Shown: positions 23,645-31,595 of the stretch, piece after piece
Layout of the letters: each line of letters opens with the position of its first letter
How positions within the stretch are numbered: position 1 is the stretch's first letter
Source: Desulfovibrio porci
GTDB lineage: Bacteria; Desulfobacterota; Desulfovibrionia; Desulfovibrionales; Desulfovibrionaceae
Direction of reading: 5' to 3'
Length of the DNA: 64,000 nucleotides
NCBI RefSeq assembly: GCF_009696265.1
Contig: NZ_VUMH01000011.1
Span: 79,417-143,416, forward strand
Translations under genes and position numbers: made by a program
The notes under the pieces: model-generated
Database searches by the model: none
The model's input: only the letters and a program-made list of their open reading frames with translations
What the model was told of the DNA's origin: nothing

Positions 23645-25216
23645 TTACTTGGTGGAGGTCAGGCGCTCCTGCCCGTCCCAGACCTGATCAGCCTTGGGCA
23701 GCACGGGAAGCAGCTTTGTCCAGGGATTCTTCTGCAGGAATTCGGGGTCCTGCTGCAGCTTGCGGCTCATTTCAAGAATAGGCGGCACGATCTTTTCGAT
23801 ATCCCCGGCCAGCGCCGGGGCAATGCCGTAATGAGTGGCCTGACCGGCAAGGTCCACGGCCTTTTGGCTGCATTCCATGGAGGTCATCAGCGTGTCCAGA
23901 GCCTTGGCCGGATTATGGAAGCCCACGCTGTTCTCAGCGGAGACGTAATCCCAGAAAAGCTGGCCCTTACGAACCATTTCACGGGCCTCGGTCATCAGGG
24001 CGTCGTAATCGGCCGCACGTTCGCCGTCATAGCTGTTGGCCAGGCGCACGGCCTCATGGGCCTTGACCGAAAGCGCTTCGGCCTTCAGCAGCTGGTCAAA
24101 CGTCTTCTGCTGGGTGTAGATCACCCGCTGGCGCAAGTATTCCGGCGTCTTGTCGGCATGGCACTGACGGCAGGCGCGCATTTCCTTGTCCTTCATGGGC
24201 GAAGTCATCCAGTGGCTGGACATCTTCTTCCCGTCCACACGCTGGTAGGGCATGTGGCAGTCCGCGCAGGAAACGCCGGCCGCGCCGTGCGGGCCGTCCT
24301 GGAAGGTTTCAAAGTCGGGATGCTGCATCTTGATCACCGGCACCTTGGAGGCGGCATGCACAAAGTCCGCGAAAGGACCGGGCTTGCCGTTGGCGTCCTT
24401 TTTGCCGTGGCCCTTGTAGTACTGGTACATGTCTTCGGGGTTGAAGCCGTTGTCCCACGGGAAGACCGGACGCAGCTTGGGGCCGTTGTCGGGATGGGTG
24501 AAGTAGTATTCCACGTGACACTGGGCGCAGACCAGGGTGCGCTTTTCGTTGCGGGAAAGCTTGTTCCAGTCCTGGTTGGTGCGCTTCAGCCAATCCTGCA
24601 GCGGTTCGGAATAAAGCCGCAGTTCCATGGTCTGGGGATCATGACAGGTGGAGCAGGAAATGCTCTCTTCCTTGGCGTCGATCTTGTCCTTGCCCCGGAA
24701 TTCGTTGACGTCCTTGGACCAGAAGTCGTTGCCGTACTGTTTGATCCAGGTCATCATCTTGGGCGTTTTGCAGTTCCAGCAGGTAGCGGGCATCAAGCCC
24801 TTGCCGTCGGCGCCGTAACGGTTCAGCCGGTCAATGTTGACAAAATCCTCCACCGCATGAGTGTGGCCGCGGGTTTCATTGTATTCGTACATGAAGGGGT
24901 AGCCCAGCCAGAGATTTTTCAGATAGGGCTGGGCGTGCTTGAAGCCCTTGGGCAGGGGATTGACGTTGTCGTTCTTGTGATAGGCAATGGAGCCCTTGTA
25001 GTCGGTCATCACCTCGGATTCGTTGTTTTTCTGGTACGAGGCGTACTGATCGGGAAATTCGGCTTTGAACGCCGACATGCGGGTTTCATCCGCTTTGATG
25101 TTGGTCTTGTAGGTGGGCGCCTTCAGTTCCGTCGAAACATCATTGCAGCCGCTGAGCAGCGCCGCTCCCAGCAGCGCCGATACGGCCAGAGCCATACTGC
25201 AAATATGCTTATTCAT
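23645..25216 (-). CDS. nrfA: Pentaheme cytochrome c nitrite reductase, catalytic subunit
   Basis: NrfA reduces nitrite to ammonium with six electrons, outside the cytoplasmic membrane. The 523-residue protein has the diagnostic active-site heme motif CWNCK (146-150) and four more heme motifs, CSTCH, CAQCH, CADCH and CRQCH. A signal sequence ends in LLSGC (Cys24), so the subunit is probably a lipoprotein. It overlaps nrfH by eight bases and both are on the minus strand, so NrfH passes quinol electrons to it as an NrfHA complex. In sulfate reducers this also protects against nitrite, which inhibits sulfite reductase. Confidence 0.97.
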   Translation of the reverse strand: MNKHICSMALAVSALLGAALLSGCNDVSTELKAPTYKTNIKADETRMSAFKAEFPDQYASYQKNNESEVMTDYKGSIAYHKNDNVNPLPKGFKHAQPYLKNLWLGYPFMYEYNETRGHTHAVEDFVNIDRLNRYGADGKGLMPATCWNCKTPKMMTWIKQYGNDFWSKDVNEFRGKDKIDAKEESISCSTCHDPQTMELRLYSEPLQDWLKRTNQDWNKLSRNEKRTLVCAQCHVEYYFTHPDNGPKLRPVFPWDNGFNPEDMYQYYKGHGKKDANGKPGPFADFVHAASKVPVIKMQHPDFETFQDGPHGAAGVSCADCHMPYQRVDGKKMSSHWMTSPMKDKEMRACRQCHADKTPEYLRQRVIYTQQKTFDQLLKAEALSVKAHEAVRLANSYDGERAADYDALMTEAREMVRKGQLFWDYVSAENSVGFHNPAKALDTLMTSMECSQKAVDLAGQATHYGIAPALAGDIEKIVPPILEMSRKLQQDPEFLQKNPWTKLLPVLPKADQVWDGQERLTSTK

Positions 25217-25676
25217 ACGCTACCGTCCTTGTGCTGATGGGCTTGTGGCGCATATGGGCCACATTGCGGTGGCAGTCAACGCAATAAGGTTTTGCGTTCA
25301 TGCTGGCCACGTTGACGTTGGTCTGGGCGTGACAGGCCTTACAGTTTTCATTGACCACGTCGCGCGTAGTCACACTGGCCGGATACGGCACGTCCTTGCC
25401 CGACAGATTGCCCATGAAGTCACTCAGGCCCGCTTGCGCCTTGAACGGCAGCTTGGCCAGCAGGTTGTGCGGGGCGTGGCATTCATTACAGGAACGATCG
25501 GCGTGCGTGCCCAGCTTGTGGGTCACGGCCGCCTCCTGCATGATGTGACAACTGGCGCAGAACGGGCGCTGATCCGTTGCCGTCATGGCATAGGCCAACA
25601 CGCCGAAAAGCACCACGCCCACCGCAACGCCGCCCAACAGCCATTTAAGCCAGGGTCCATTGCGGGGTGTTCCCAT
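25209..25676 (-). CDS. nrfH: NrfH, membrane-anchored tetraheme quinol dehydrogenase
   Basis: NrfH oxidises menaquinol and feeds NrfA. The 155-residue NapC/NirT-type protein has one N-terminal transmembrane helix (about 11-32) and four c-type heme motifs: CASCH, CNECH, CKACH and CVDCH. The ATG at 25676 is chosen because AGGAGG lies five bases before it; a GTG at 25691 overlaps that ribosome site. It is the first gene of the nrfHA operon and diverges from a sensor-kinase gene. Confidence 0.95.
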   Translation of the reverse strand: MGTPRNGPWLKWLLGGVAVGVVLFGVLAYAMTATDQRPFCASCHIMQEAAVTHKLGTHADRSCNECHAPHNLLAKLPFKAQAGLSDFMGNLSGKDVPYPASVTTRDVVNENCKACHAQTNVNVASMNAKPYCVDCHRNVAHMRHKPISTRTVAYE

Positions 25677-25737
25677 AGAAGCCTCCTTCACTCACTCCGT
25701 CATTGCCGTCCCTATGACGGCGTTATCCTTTTTGTGA

Positions 25738-25753
25738 ATCAAGAAACATGCCA
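25738..25753 (-). promoter_or_regulatory. Candidate sigma-54 (-24/-12) promoter for nrfHA
   Basis: On the minus strand the bases read TGGCATG-TTTC-TTGAT. The sigma-54 consensus is TGGCACG-N4-TTGCW, so there are two mismatches, one of them in the -12 GC. It lies about 60 bp before the nrfH start, and a sigma-54 activator gene is close by on the other side of the kinase gene. Plausible but unproven. Confidence 0.35.
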
Positions 25754-25789
25754 GGACAAGATAAAAAGTACGAAAAAATAAATCATGTA

Positions 25790-25819
25790 AAGACAGGTAG
25801 TTTTGGACAAATATATAAT
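25790..25819 (+). promoter_or_regulatory. Candidate sigma-70 promoter for the sensor-kinase operon
   Basis: A perfect TATAAT at 25814-25819 is preceded at 18 bp by AAGACA, which matches four of six -35 bases. The surrounding gap is strikingly AT-rich compared with the neighbouring genes. The leader to the kinase ATG would be about 90 bases. Confidence 0.4.
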
Positions 25820-25912
25820 GCCTACCAATAGCATACTTGTGTTGTTCAGAAAAAAAAGACAAAAAATCAGAAAAAGCTGACAATCCCGCCCACATTCCGC
25901 ATCGGAGGAAAC

Positions 25913-28294
25913 ATGGCGCATCCCTCAGCCGGGAGACTTCTCCGCGTGTTCTGGCTGCCCGTATTGGCCAGCCTGTTCTGGCTGCCCGTATTGGCCAGCC
26001 TGTTCTGGCTGGGCCTGACTCTGGGCCTCTACCGGCACGCCGCGCATGTGGATGAAAGCCACCGCCTGGAACTGGAGCGTACCCGTCTTTCCACCGTGGC
26101 CCAACAACTGCTGGACGCGCGCAACTGGAACGCGGCGCACGGCGGGGTCTATGTGCCGGAAAGCGAGTACGGCAGGCCCAATCCCTGGCTGCCGCCCCAC
26201 GAACGCACGCTGAAAACCGCCGACGGCCGCACCCTGGTGCTGATGAATCCCGCCTATATGAGCCGCCAGCTTGCCGAACGCAGCACTTGGCCGGGCATCA
26301 GCATCGCCATTATCGGACGCAAGCCCCTGCGGCCGGAAAATCAGTCCGACGCCTGGGAGGGTGAGGCTCTCATCGAATGCACCGAGGGGCGCCAGGAAAT
26401 TTTCAGTCCGCCGGATGAGAACGGGCAGGGCCGCCTGCGCCTGCTCACCGTGCTGGTGGCGCAGCAAAGCTGTCTGCGCTGCCATGTGGACAGCCGCGTG
26501 GGCGAGGTGCTCGGCGGCATCAGCGTCAGTCAGGACGCCGCACCGTATCTGCGCAACGCGGCCAGGCAGGAGGCCAATATGCGCCTTCTCTATGCGCTGC
26601 TGGGCCTCACAGGCGTGCTGGCCATCGGCGGGCTGACCCTCAATCTGGCCCGGCGTCGCTGGCAGGCCGAGGAAACCAGTCGCATGAAAAGCGCTTTCAT
26701 GGCCCGGCTGAGTCATGACATGCACACGCCGCTCACCGCTATTCTGGGCATGAGCGAACTGTTGCAGCGCAGCGACGCCGCCGCGCCGGAAAAAAAGCGC
26801 GCTCTGCGCTATCTGATCCGGGCCGGTGGGGCTTTGCTGGAAATGGTCAGCGACATCACGGACTATGCAGCTCTGGAGCAGGGCTCTCTGACGCTGCATA
26901 AAAGCTCTTTCAGCCTGCGGGCCGCACTTTCTCAATGCCTTGAACTCTACCGTCCCGCCGCCGAAGCCAAGGGCCTGCGGCTGGAGCTGGACCTGCCGGC
27001 GGCAACGCCGGACAACCTCTATGGCGACGCCTTCCGCTTACGCCAGGCTTTGGGCAACCTTATCAGCAATGCGGTCAAGTTTACTGAAAAAGGCTTTGTG
27101 CGGCTGGAAGTGGAAGCGGAAAACACGCGCTCGGACCGCCTTGCTCTGCGGCTGCATGTACGGGACAGCGGGCCGGGCCTTCAGGCGGACGAACTGGAGC
27201 GGATTTTCGAGAGCTTTCAGCGAGGTTCGCACGCGGGCGACAAGCCGGGTACGGGCCTGGGCCTGAACATCGCCCGGACTATCGCCAGGCGTATGAACGG
27301 CGACGTGCGGGTCGCTTCCAGCGCGGGCCGGGGTTCATGCTTCACGCTGGAAGTGGTGATGCGCGAAGACCGGCAAAGCGCGGACGCAACCAATGGATCG
27401 GAAGAATGCGGCTGTCCGCCGCCGGACGACAGAAGCATTGCGCCAGCCGCCGGTCCGCTGGCGGGCCGCCGCATCCTGGCCGCCGAGGACAATCCGGCCG
27501 CCCGCTATTTTCTGGAGCAGGCCCTGCGCCGGGAGGGCGCGCTGGTGCGGATGACGGCCGACGGCCAGGCGACCCTGGCCGCTCTGAATGACGCCGCTGC
27601 AAGGCCGGACGGCCAGACTTGGGATGTGGTGCTGCTGGACGCGCGCATGCCCGCGCCGGACGGCCTGGAGGTGTTGCGACGCATCCGCCAAGGACAAACC
27701 GGCGCTACTCCGGATCAGCGCGTAATTCTGTACACGGCCGCCCTGGATAATGAGGCCGAAGAGCGCTGCCGCGACCTGCGGCCCGACGTCATTCTGCTGA
27801 AGCCGGCATCCTTCGCCTTGCTGCGCCAACGTCTCGCAGCCTTGCTCCAAGCGCAGTGCGGCAGAGAAGAGGATGAAAAGGAGCGCGCGCCCATGCTGGA
27901 AAAAAACCATACCCCAGATGAAGTTCCGCTCTGGGAGCGTGAGGCCGCTCTGGCCGCCATGGACGGGGATACGGAGATTTTCGCTCGTTTGCTTGCGGTG
28001 CTGCGTGAGGATTTGCGGAAGATGCTGACGCAGCTGGAGGGAGCCGCATCAGTCAAAGATGCGCAATGCGTCCGCCGACTGGTCCACGCCTGCAAGAATT
28101 CGGCGGGCACCATGCGGCTGATGCGCTTGCACGCCACGGCCTCTCAGACGGAAAAAGCGGAAGATGCGCATCTGGCCGCGGCTGCGGCCGAACTGGTCCA
28201 TGCCATGCGGGAGGCCCTGGCGCTGCTGGACGCCGCCGACGCGGACGAAAACGGGTCGGCCGCTTCGGCCGCCGATCAGCGGGGGAGAGCATAA
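25913..28294 (+). CDS. Hybrid histidine kinase with a periplasmic c-heme (DUF3365-like) sensor
   Basis: The 793-residue protein has a transmembrane helix (about 12-40), a periplasmic domain of about 180 residues with one heme c motif CLRCH (187-191) in a Tll0287/DUF3365-like setting, and a second helix (225-246). A HisKA domain follows with His268 in SHDMHTP, then an ATPase with N box and GTGLGLNIA, a receiver with Asp576 in LLDARMP, and an Hpt domain with His725 in VHACKNSAG. This is a complete internal phosphorelay. It diverges from nrfHA and precedes a sigma-54 regulator, so a redox, nitrite or NO signal is likely (inference). A 27-bp tandem duplication lengthens the first helix. Confidence 0.88.
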   Translation: MAHPSAGRLLRVFWLPVLASLFWLPVLASLFWLGLTLGLYRHAAHVDESHRLELERTRLSTVAQQLLDARNWNAAHGGVYVPESEYGRPNPWLPPHERTLKTADGRTLVLMNPAYMSRQLAERSTWPGISIAIIGRKPLRPENQSDAWEGEALIECTEGRQEIFSPPDENGQGRLRLLTVLVAQQSCLRCHVDSRVGEVLGGISVSQDAAPYLRNAARQEANMRLLYALLGLTGVLAIGGLTLNLARRRWQAEETSRMKSAFMARLSHDMHTPLTAILGMSELLQRSDAAAPEKKRALRYLIRAGGALLEMVSDITDYAALEQGSLTLHKSSFSLRAALSQCLELYRPAAEAKGLRLELDLPAATPDNLYGDAFRLRQALGNLISNAVKFTEKGFVRLEVEAENTRSDRLALRLHVRDSGPGLQADELERIFESFQRGSHAGDKPGTGLGLNIARTIARRMNGDVRVASSAGRGSCFTLEVVMREDRQSADATNGSEECGCPPPDDRSIAPAAGPLAGRRILAAEDNPAARYFLEQALRREGALVRMTADGQATLAALNDAAARPDGQTWDVVLLDARMPAPDGLEVLRRIRQGQTGATPDQRVILYTAALDNEAEERCRDLRPDVILLKPASFALLRQRLAALLQAQCGREEDEKERAPMLEKNHTPDEVPLWEREAALAAMDGDTEIFARLLAVLREDLRKMLTQLEGAASVKDAQCVRRLVHACKNSAGTMRLMRLHATASQTEKAEDAHLAAAAAELVHAMREALALLDAADADENGSAASAADQRGRA
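25949..26002 (+). repeat. Perfect 27-bp tandem duplication in the kinase gene
   Basis: Two identical 27-bp units (25949-25975 and 25976-26002) each encode FWLPVLASL within the first membrane helix, and a third partial unit (FWL) follows. The reading frame is kept. Confidence 0.9.
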
Positions 28295-29730
28295 TGGCGC
28301 GTATACTGGTGGTGGACGATGAGGCCCTGATGCGCACCATGGTGGAAGTGGTCTGCGCGCGCATGGGTCATGAAGCCGTCTGCGCCTCCACGCTCAAGGA
28401 CGGGCTCAGCCTGGGCCGTCAGGGCGTGGACGTGGTGCTGCTGGACGCCTGGCTGCCGGACGGCAACGGCCTTGAATTTCAGAGCGAATTCGCCCATCTC
28501 CCCGATGAGCCGGATATCGTCATCATCACCGGACACGGCGACGGCGACGCGGCGGAAGCCGCCCTGCGTTCCGGGGCCTGGGAATTTCTGACCAAGCCCC
28601 TGCAAATCCGCGACATTGAACAATGCCTGCGCCACATTCTGGCCTTCCGTCAGGGCCGCAAGCCCGGTCCGGCGGCGCTCAAGGTGGACAGCGGGCATAT
28701 TCTGGGCTCCGGGCCGGGCATGACGCAGGCCCTCAAACTGCTGGCCCAGGCCGCCCAGAGCGAGGTCAATGTTCTGATTCTGGGCGAAACCGGGGTAGGC
28801 AAGGAGTTGTTCGCCAAGGCCCTGTTCCGCAACAGCAACCGCGCGGCCCAGCCCTTTGTGACCGTGGACTGCGCCTCCTTGCCGGAAACCCTGGTCGAGA
28901 GCCATCTCTTCGGCCACAGCCGCGGGGCTTTCACCGGAGCGGAGCGCGCCCGTGAGGGGCTTTTGCTGGCCGCGCACAAGGGCACGCTTTTTCTGGATGA
29001 AGTGGGCGATCTGCCCCTGGTCATGCAGGGTGCGTTTCTGCGCGCTCTGGAGTTGCGCCGTTTCCGCCCGGTGGGCGAGGTGCAGGAGGTGGACAGCGAC
29101 TTCCGGCTGGTGGCCGCCACCAACCGCGATCTGGAGGGTATGGCGCGCAGCGGGCAGTTTCGCGGCGATCTGCTCTACCGGCTTCAGGGCATTACCATTG
29201 TGATTCCGCCCCTGCGCGAACGCCGCGACGAAATTCCCTCTTTGGCCCGTCAGGCCGTCACCGCCTTCTGCCTGCGCAACGATCTGCCGGAAAAGGTCCT
29301 GGCCGAACCCGTGCTGGACATGCTGATGGAATATCCCTGGCCCGGCAATGTGCGCGAATTGATCCACGCACTGGAACGGGCCTGTCTGGCCGCCGGACAG
29401 GGCGATCTGATTCTGCCCGGACACCTGCCCACCCAGATGCGGGTGGCCGTGGCCCGGCACCGGGTGAGCCGGGGGCGGGAGCAGAGTCCGGAACCTGTGC
29501 CGCCCCCGGCCCGGGACGCGGCCACGGCGGACCTGAGAGGCGACGGCCCGGGCCTCGCGGGAAGCGCCGCCGGGGAACTGCCCAGCCTGCGCGACTGGAA
29601 AGCCCGCGCCGAAGAGGAATATGTGCGCCGGGTCATGGCCGTGAGTGCGGGCGACGTCCGCCGGGCCGCCGGTCTGGCGGGCATTTCACGCGGACACTGG
29701 TATGAGCTGATCAAGAAATATCATGTCTGA
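28294..29730 (+). CDS. Sigma-54-dependent NtrC-type response regulator
   Basis: The 478-residue protein has a receiver domain with Asp51 in VVLLDAWLP. The AAA+ domain carries Walker A GETGVGKE (about 164-171), the sigma-54 contact loop GAFTGAE at about 211 and Walker B GTLFLDEVGDL. The C-terminal Fis-like HTH reads AAGLAGISRGHWYELIKKY. Its ATG overlaps the stop of the kinase gene (TAATG), so the two are coupled and form a cognate pair. The best candidate target is the divergent nrfHA operon, which has a -24/-12-like sequence upstream. Confidence 0.93.
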   Translation: MARILVVDDEALMRTMVEVVCARMGHEAVCASTLKDGLSLGRQGVDVVLLDAWLPDGNGLEFQSEFAHLPDEPDIVIITGHGDGDAAEAALRSGAWEFLTKPLQIRDIEQCLRHILAFRQGRKPGPAALKVDSGHILGSGPGMTQALKLLAQAAQSEVNVLILGETGVGKELFAKALFRNSNRAAQPFVTVDCASLPETLVESHLFGHSRGAFTGAERAREGLLLAAHKGTLFLDEVGDLPLVMQGAFLRALELRRFRPVGEVQEVDSDFRLVAATNRDLEGMARSGQFRGDLLYRLQGITIVIPPLRERRDEIPSLARQAVTAFCLRNDLPEKVLAEPVLDMLMEYPWPGNVRELIHALERACLAAGQGDLILPGHLPTQMRVAVARHRVSRGREQSPEPVPPPARDAATADLRGDGPGLAGSAAGELPSLRDWKARAEEEYVRRVMAVSAGDVRRAAGLAGISRGHWYELIKKYHV

Positions 29731-29870
29731 ACCGGAAGGACAGTCGCGGGCCCATGGAAAAAATGGCCGCAGGCCGCGCCATAAGCCGATTTGTATCCCC
29801 GCTTCTCTTGCCTCATGCCATAAAAGGCGCTATAGCCCAAAAAAAAGGCTTGCAGAGGCTATGTCAGCGC

Positions 29871-30122
29871 ATGAACAAGAGTCCCGTTACTGTTAAAGGC
29901 TATGTCGCGGCTGTGCCGCAGGATGAGCGCCAGGCCAAAGTGGCCGTGGTGCAGGACGATATGGAATACCGCGTGATGCCGCGCGGAGCCGGAGTGGATC
30001 TGGCCGGCGAGGTCAGCGTGCCTGTGGAGGTCACCGGTCTGGTGGAAGAGGCGGACGGCGTCTTCTACCTTACGGTGCGCGGCTACAAGGTTCTGGAAGA
30101 CGATTCCTGGCTTGAGGAATAA
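29871..30122 (+). CDS. Small conserved-looking protein of unknown function
   Basis: The 83-residue acidic protein (MNKSPVTVKGYVAAVPQ... DDSWLEE) alternates short beta-like segments (VTVKGYVAAV, AKVAVVQDD, VSVPVEVTGLVEE, VFYLTVRGYKVL), which suggests a small beta-barrel, perhaps OB-like. I do not recognise the family. The ATG at 29871 is chosen as the first one giving this compact domain; the upstream in-frame codons look non-coding. It follows the NtrC-type regulator by 140 bp on the same strand. Confidence 0.55.
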   Translation: MNKSPVTVKGYVAAVPQDERQAKVAVVQDDMEYRVMPRGAGVDLAGEVSVPVEVTGLVEEADGVFYLTVRGYKVLEDDSWLEE

Positions 30123-30313
30123 CAGACAGGAATCCTGAAGAAAATCAGGGAGTCCGTGTTTCCCTTTGTTCCCGCCGTGCTCTGCCTCCGGCAGTGCAGG
30201 CGGGTTGTCTTTGTGTCTGCTTGCGGAACAGCGACGGATGTCATCGTCTGCGCTTTCTTCGCTGGACGCCGCCGCGGTGATCCGGAGTGTTTCATCTGGA
30301 GGGAAATGCCGCC

Positions 30314-31441
30314 ATGGCACAGGCACGGACCGGGACCAGCGCCCACATTGCCTATATTGACGGATTGAAGGGCCTGTGCGGCATCTGGATCTGTCTATTC
30401 CATTATCTGCTGGCTTTTGCGGCTTTCGGCTATATCGGCTGGGAGTCGGGCATTCCGCAGGCCGAGCGGGCGGGCTACTATTTCCGCTATTTTCCCTACT
30501 CCATTCTCAGCAACGGTTCTTTCCCGCTCTATGTCTTTTTTGCCGTCATCGCTTTTCTTCCCGCATTGCGTTTTTTTCAGAACGGCAAGGCCGAGAGCGT
30601 CAAACGGCAGGCTGTCGTCCGCTATTTCCGCCTGATGCCGCCGGTGCTGGTCTGTGCGCTTTGCGCCTATGCGGTCTTTGCCTGCGGCGGCTTTTTCAAT
30701 CAGGATCTTGCCGCGCATCTTGATAACAATTGGGACAGGGCTTTTTATACGGCCCCGCTGTCCTGGACGGGCGCGCTGGCCAACGGGCTTTTTGATGCGC
30801 TGTGGAACGGCAATTCCGATTATTGCAGCGTGCTCTGGTGCATGAATGTGATCCTTTTCGGCTCCTATTTTTCGTACGGCGCGCTGCTCTTTTTCGGTTC
30901 GTTGCGACGGCGTTTTTGGGTCTACGCGGCCTTTTTCCTGCTGAGCTTCACCGCGCCCGTATATACCGCCTTTCTCGGGGGTCTGGCCGCCGCCGATGTG
31001 CTGGCGGCCCGCGGCGGCGCTGCGCAAAGCGGACGTTGGGGCGGCCTGCTGGCGCTGGCCGGTCTGGTTGCGGGCATTTTTCCGGAAGTTCTGTTGCCGT
31101 CCGGTCTGACGGAGCAGACCCTGTTTGGCATAGGGGCATTTCTGTTGCTTCTGGGCTGCGCCCGCTCGGCGGCGCTGCAAAAGCTGCTCTCGCGTTCCTG
31201 GCTCGTCCGCGCCGGAGAGCTTTCCTTTGCTCTGGTGCTGACGCACTTTACCGTGTTGATGTCTTTCTCGGCCTGGTTTTTTCTCGCCGTGCAGGGACAG
31301 GGGCTATCCTACGTCCCGGCGCTGACCCTGACGCTGGCGACGGCCGTTCCGGTCAATTATGCCTTCACGCTCCTGTTCAAGCTCTTTGCGGAAGGCCCGG
31401 CGGAGCGCTTCGCGCACTGGATATATCGCTGTGTCGCCTGA
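30314..31441 (+). CDS. Acyltransferase-3-family membrane protein
   Basis: The 375-residue protein has about ten hydrophobic segments and the N-terminal pattern of the acyltransferase-3 (OafA/NodX-like) family: IDGLKGLCGIWICLFHYLLAF, with the conserved His in the first helix, then a basic loop with VVRYFRLMPP after the third segment. Such proteins O-acylate surface sugars or lipids at the inner membrane. GGAGGGAA lies nine bases before ATG 30314. No polysaccharide cluster is adjacent, so the substrate is unknown. Confidence 0.8.
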   Translation: MAQARTGTSAHIAYIDGLKGLCGIWICLFHYLLAFAAFGYIGWESGIPQAERAGYYFRYFPYSILSNGSFPLYVFFAVIAFLPALRFFQNGKAESVKRQAVVRYFRLMPPVLVCALCAYAVFACGGFFNQDLAAHLDNNWDRAFYTAPLSWTGALANGLFDALWNGNSDYCSVLWCMNVILFGSYFSYGALLFFGSLRRRFWVYAAFFLLSFTAPVYTAFLGGLAAADVLAARGGAAQSGRWGGLLALAGLVAGIFPEVLLPSGLTEQTLFGIGAFLLLLGCARSAALQKLLSRSWLVRAGELSFALVLTHFTVLMSFSAWFFLAVQGQGLSYVPALTLTLATAVPVNYAFTLLFKLFAEGPAERFAHWIYRCVA

Positions 31442-31595
31442 GGCGCGCAGGCGGCGCAACAGCTCCTCTGGCGATTGCGCCGCGTTACGCCAGTGAAGGA
31501 CAGGCGATCTTGATTGCGGCGGCTCCGCGCGGAAAGTCTTCGCCGGACGTCGCCGAAGAGTTTATACAACAAACACGATCCGGCTGGCGGTGGGC

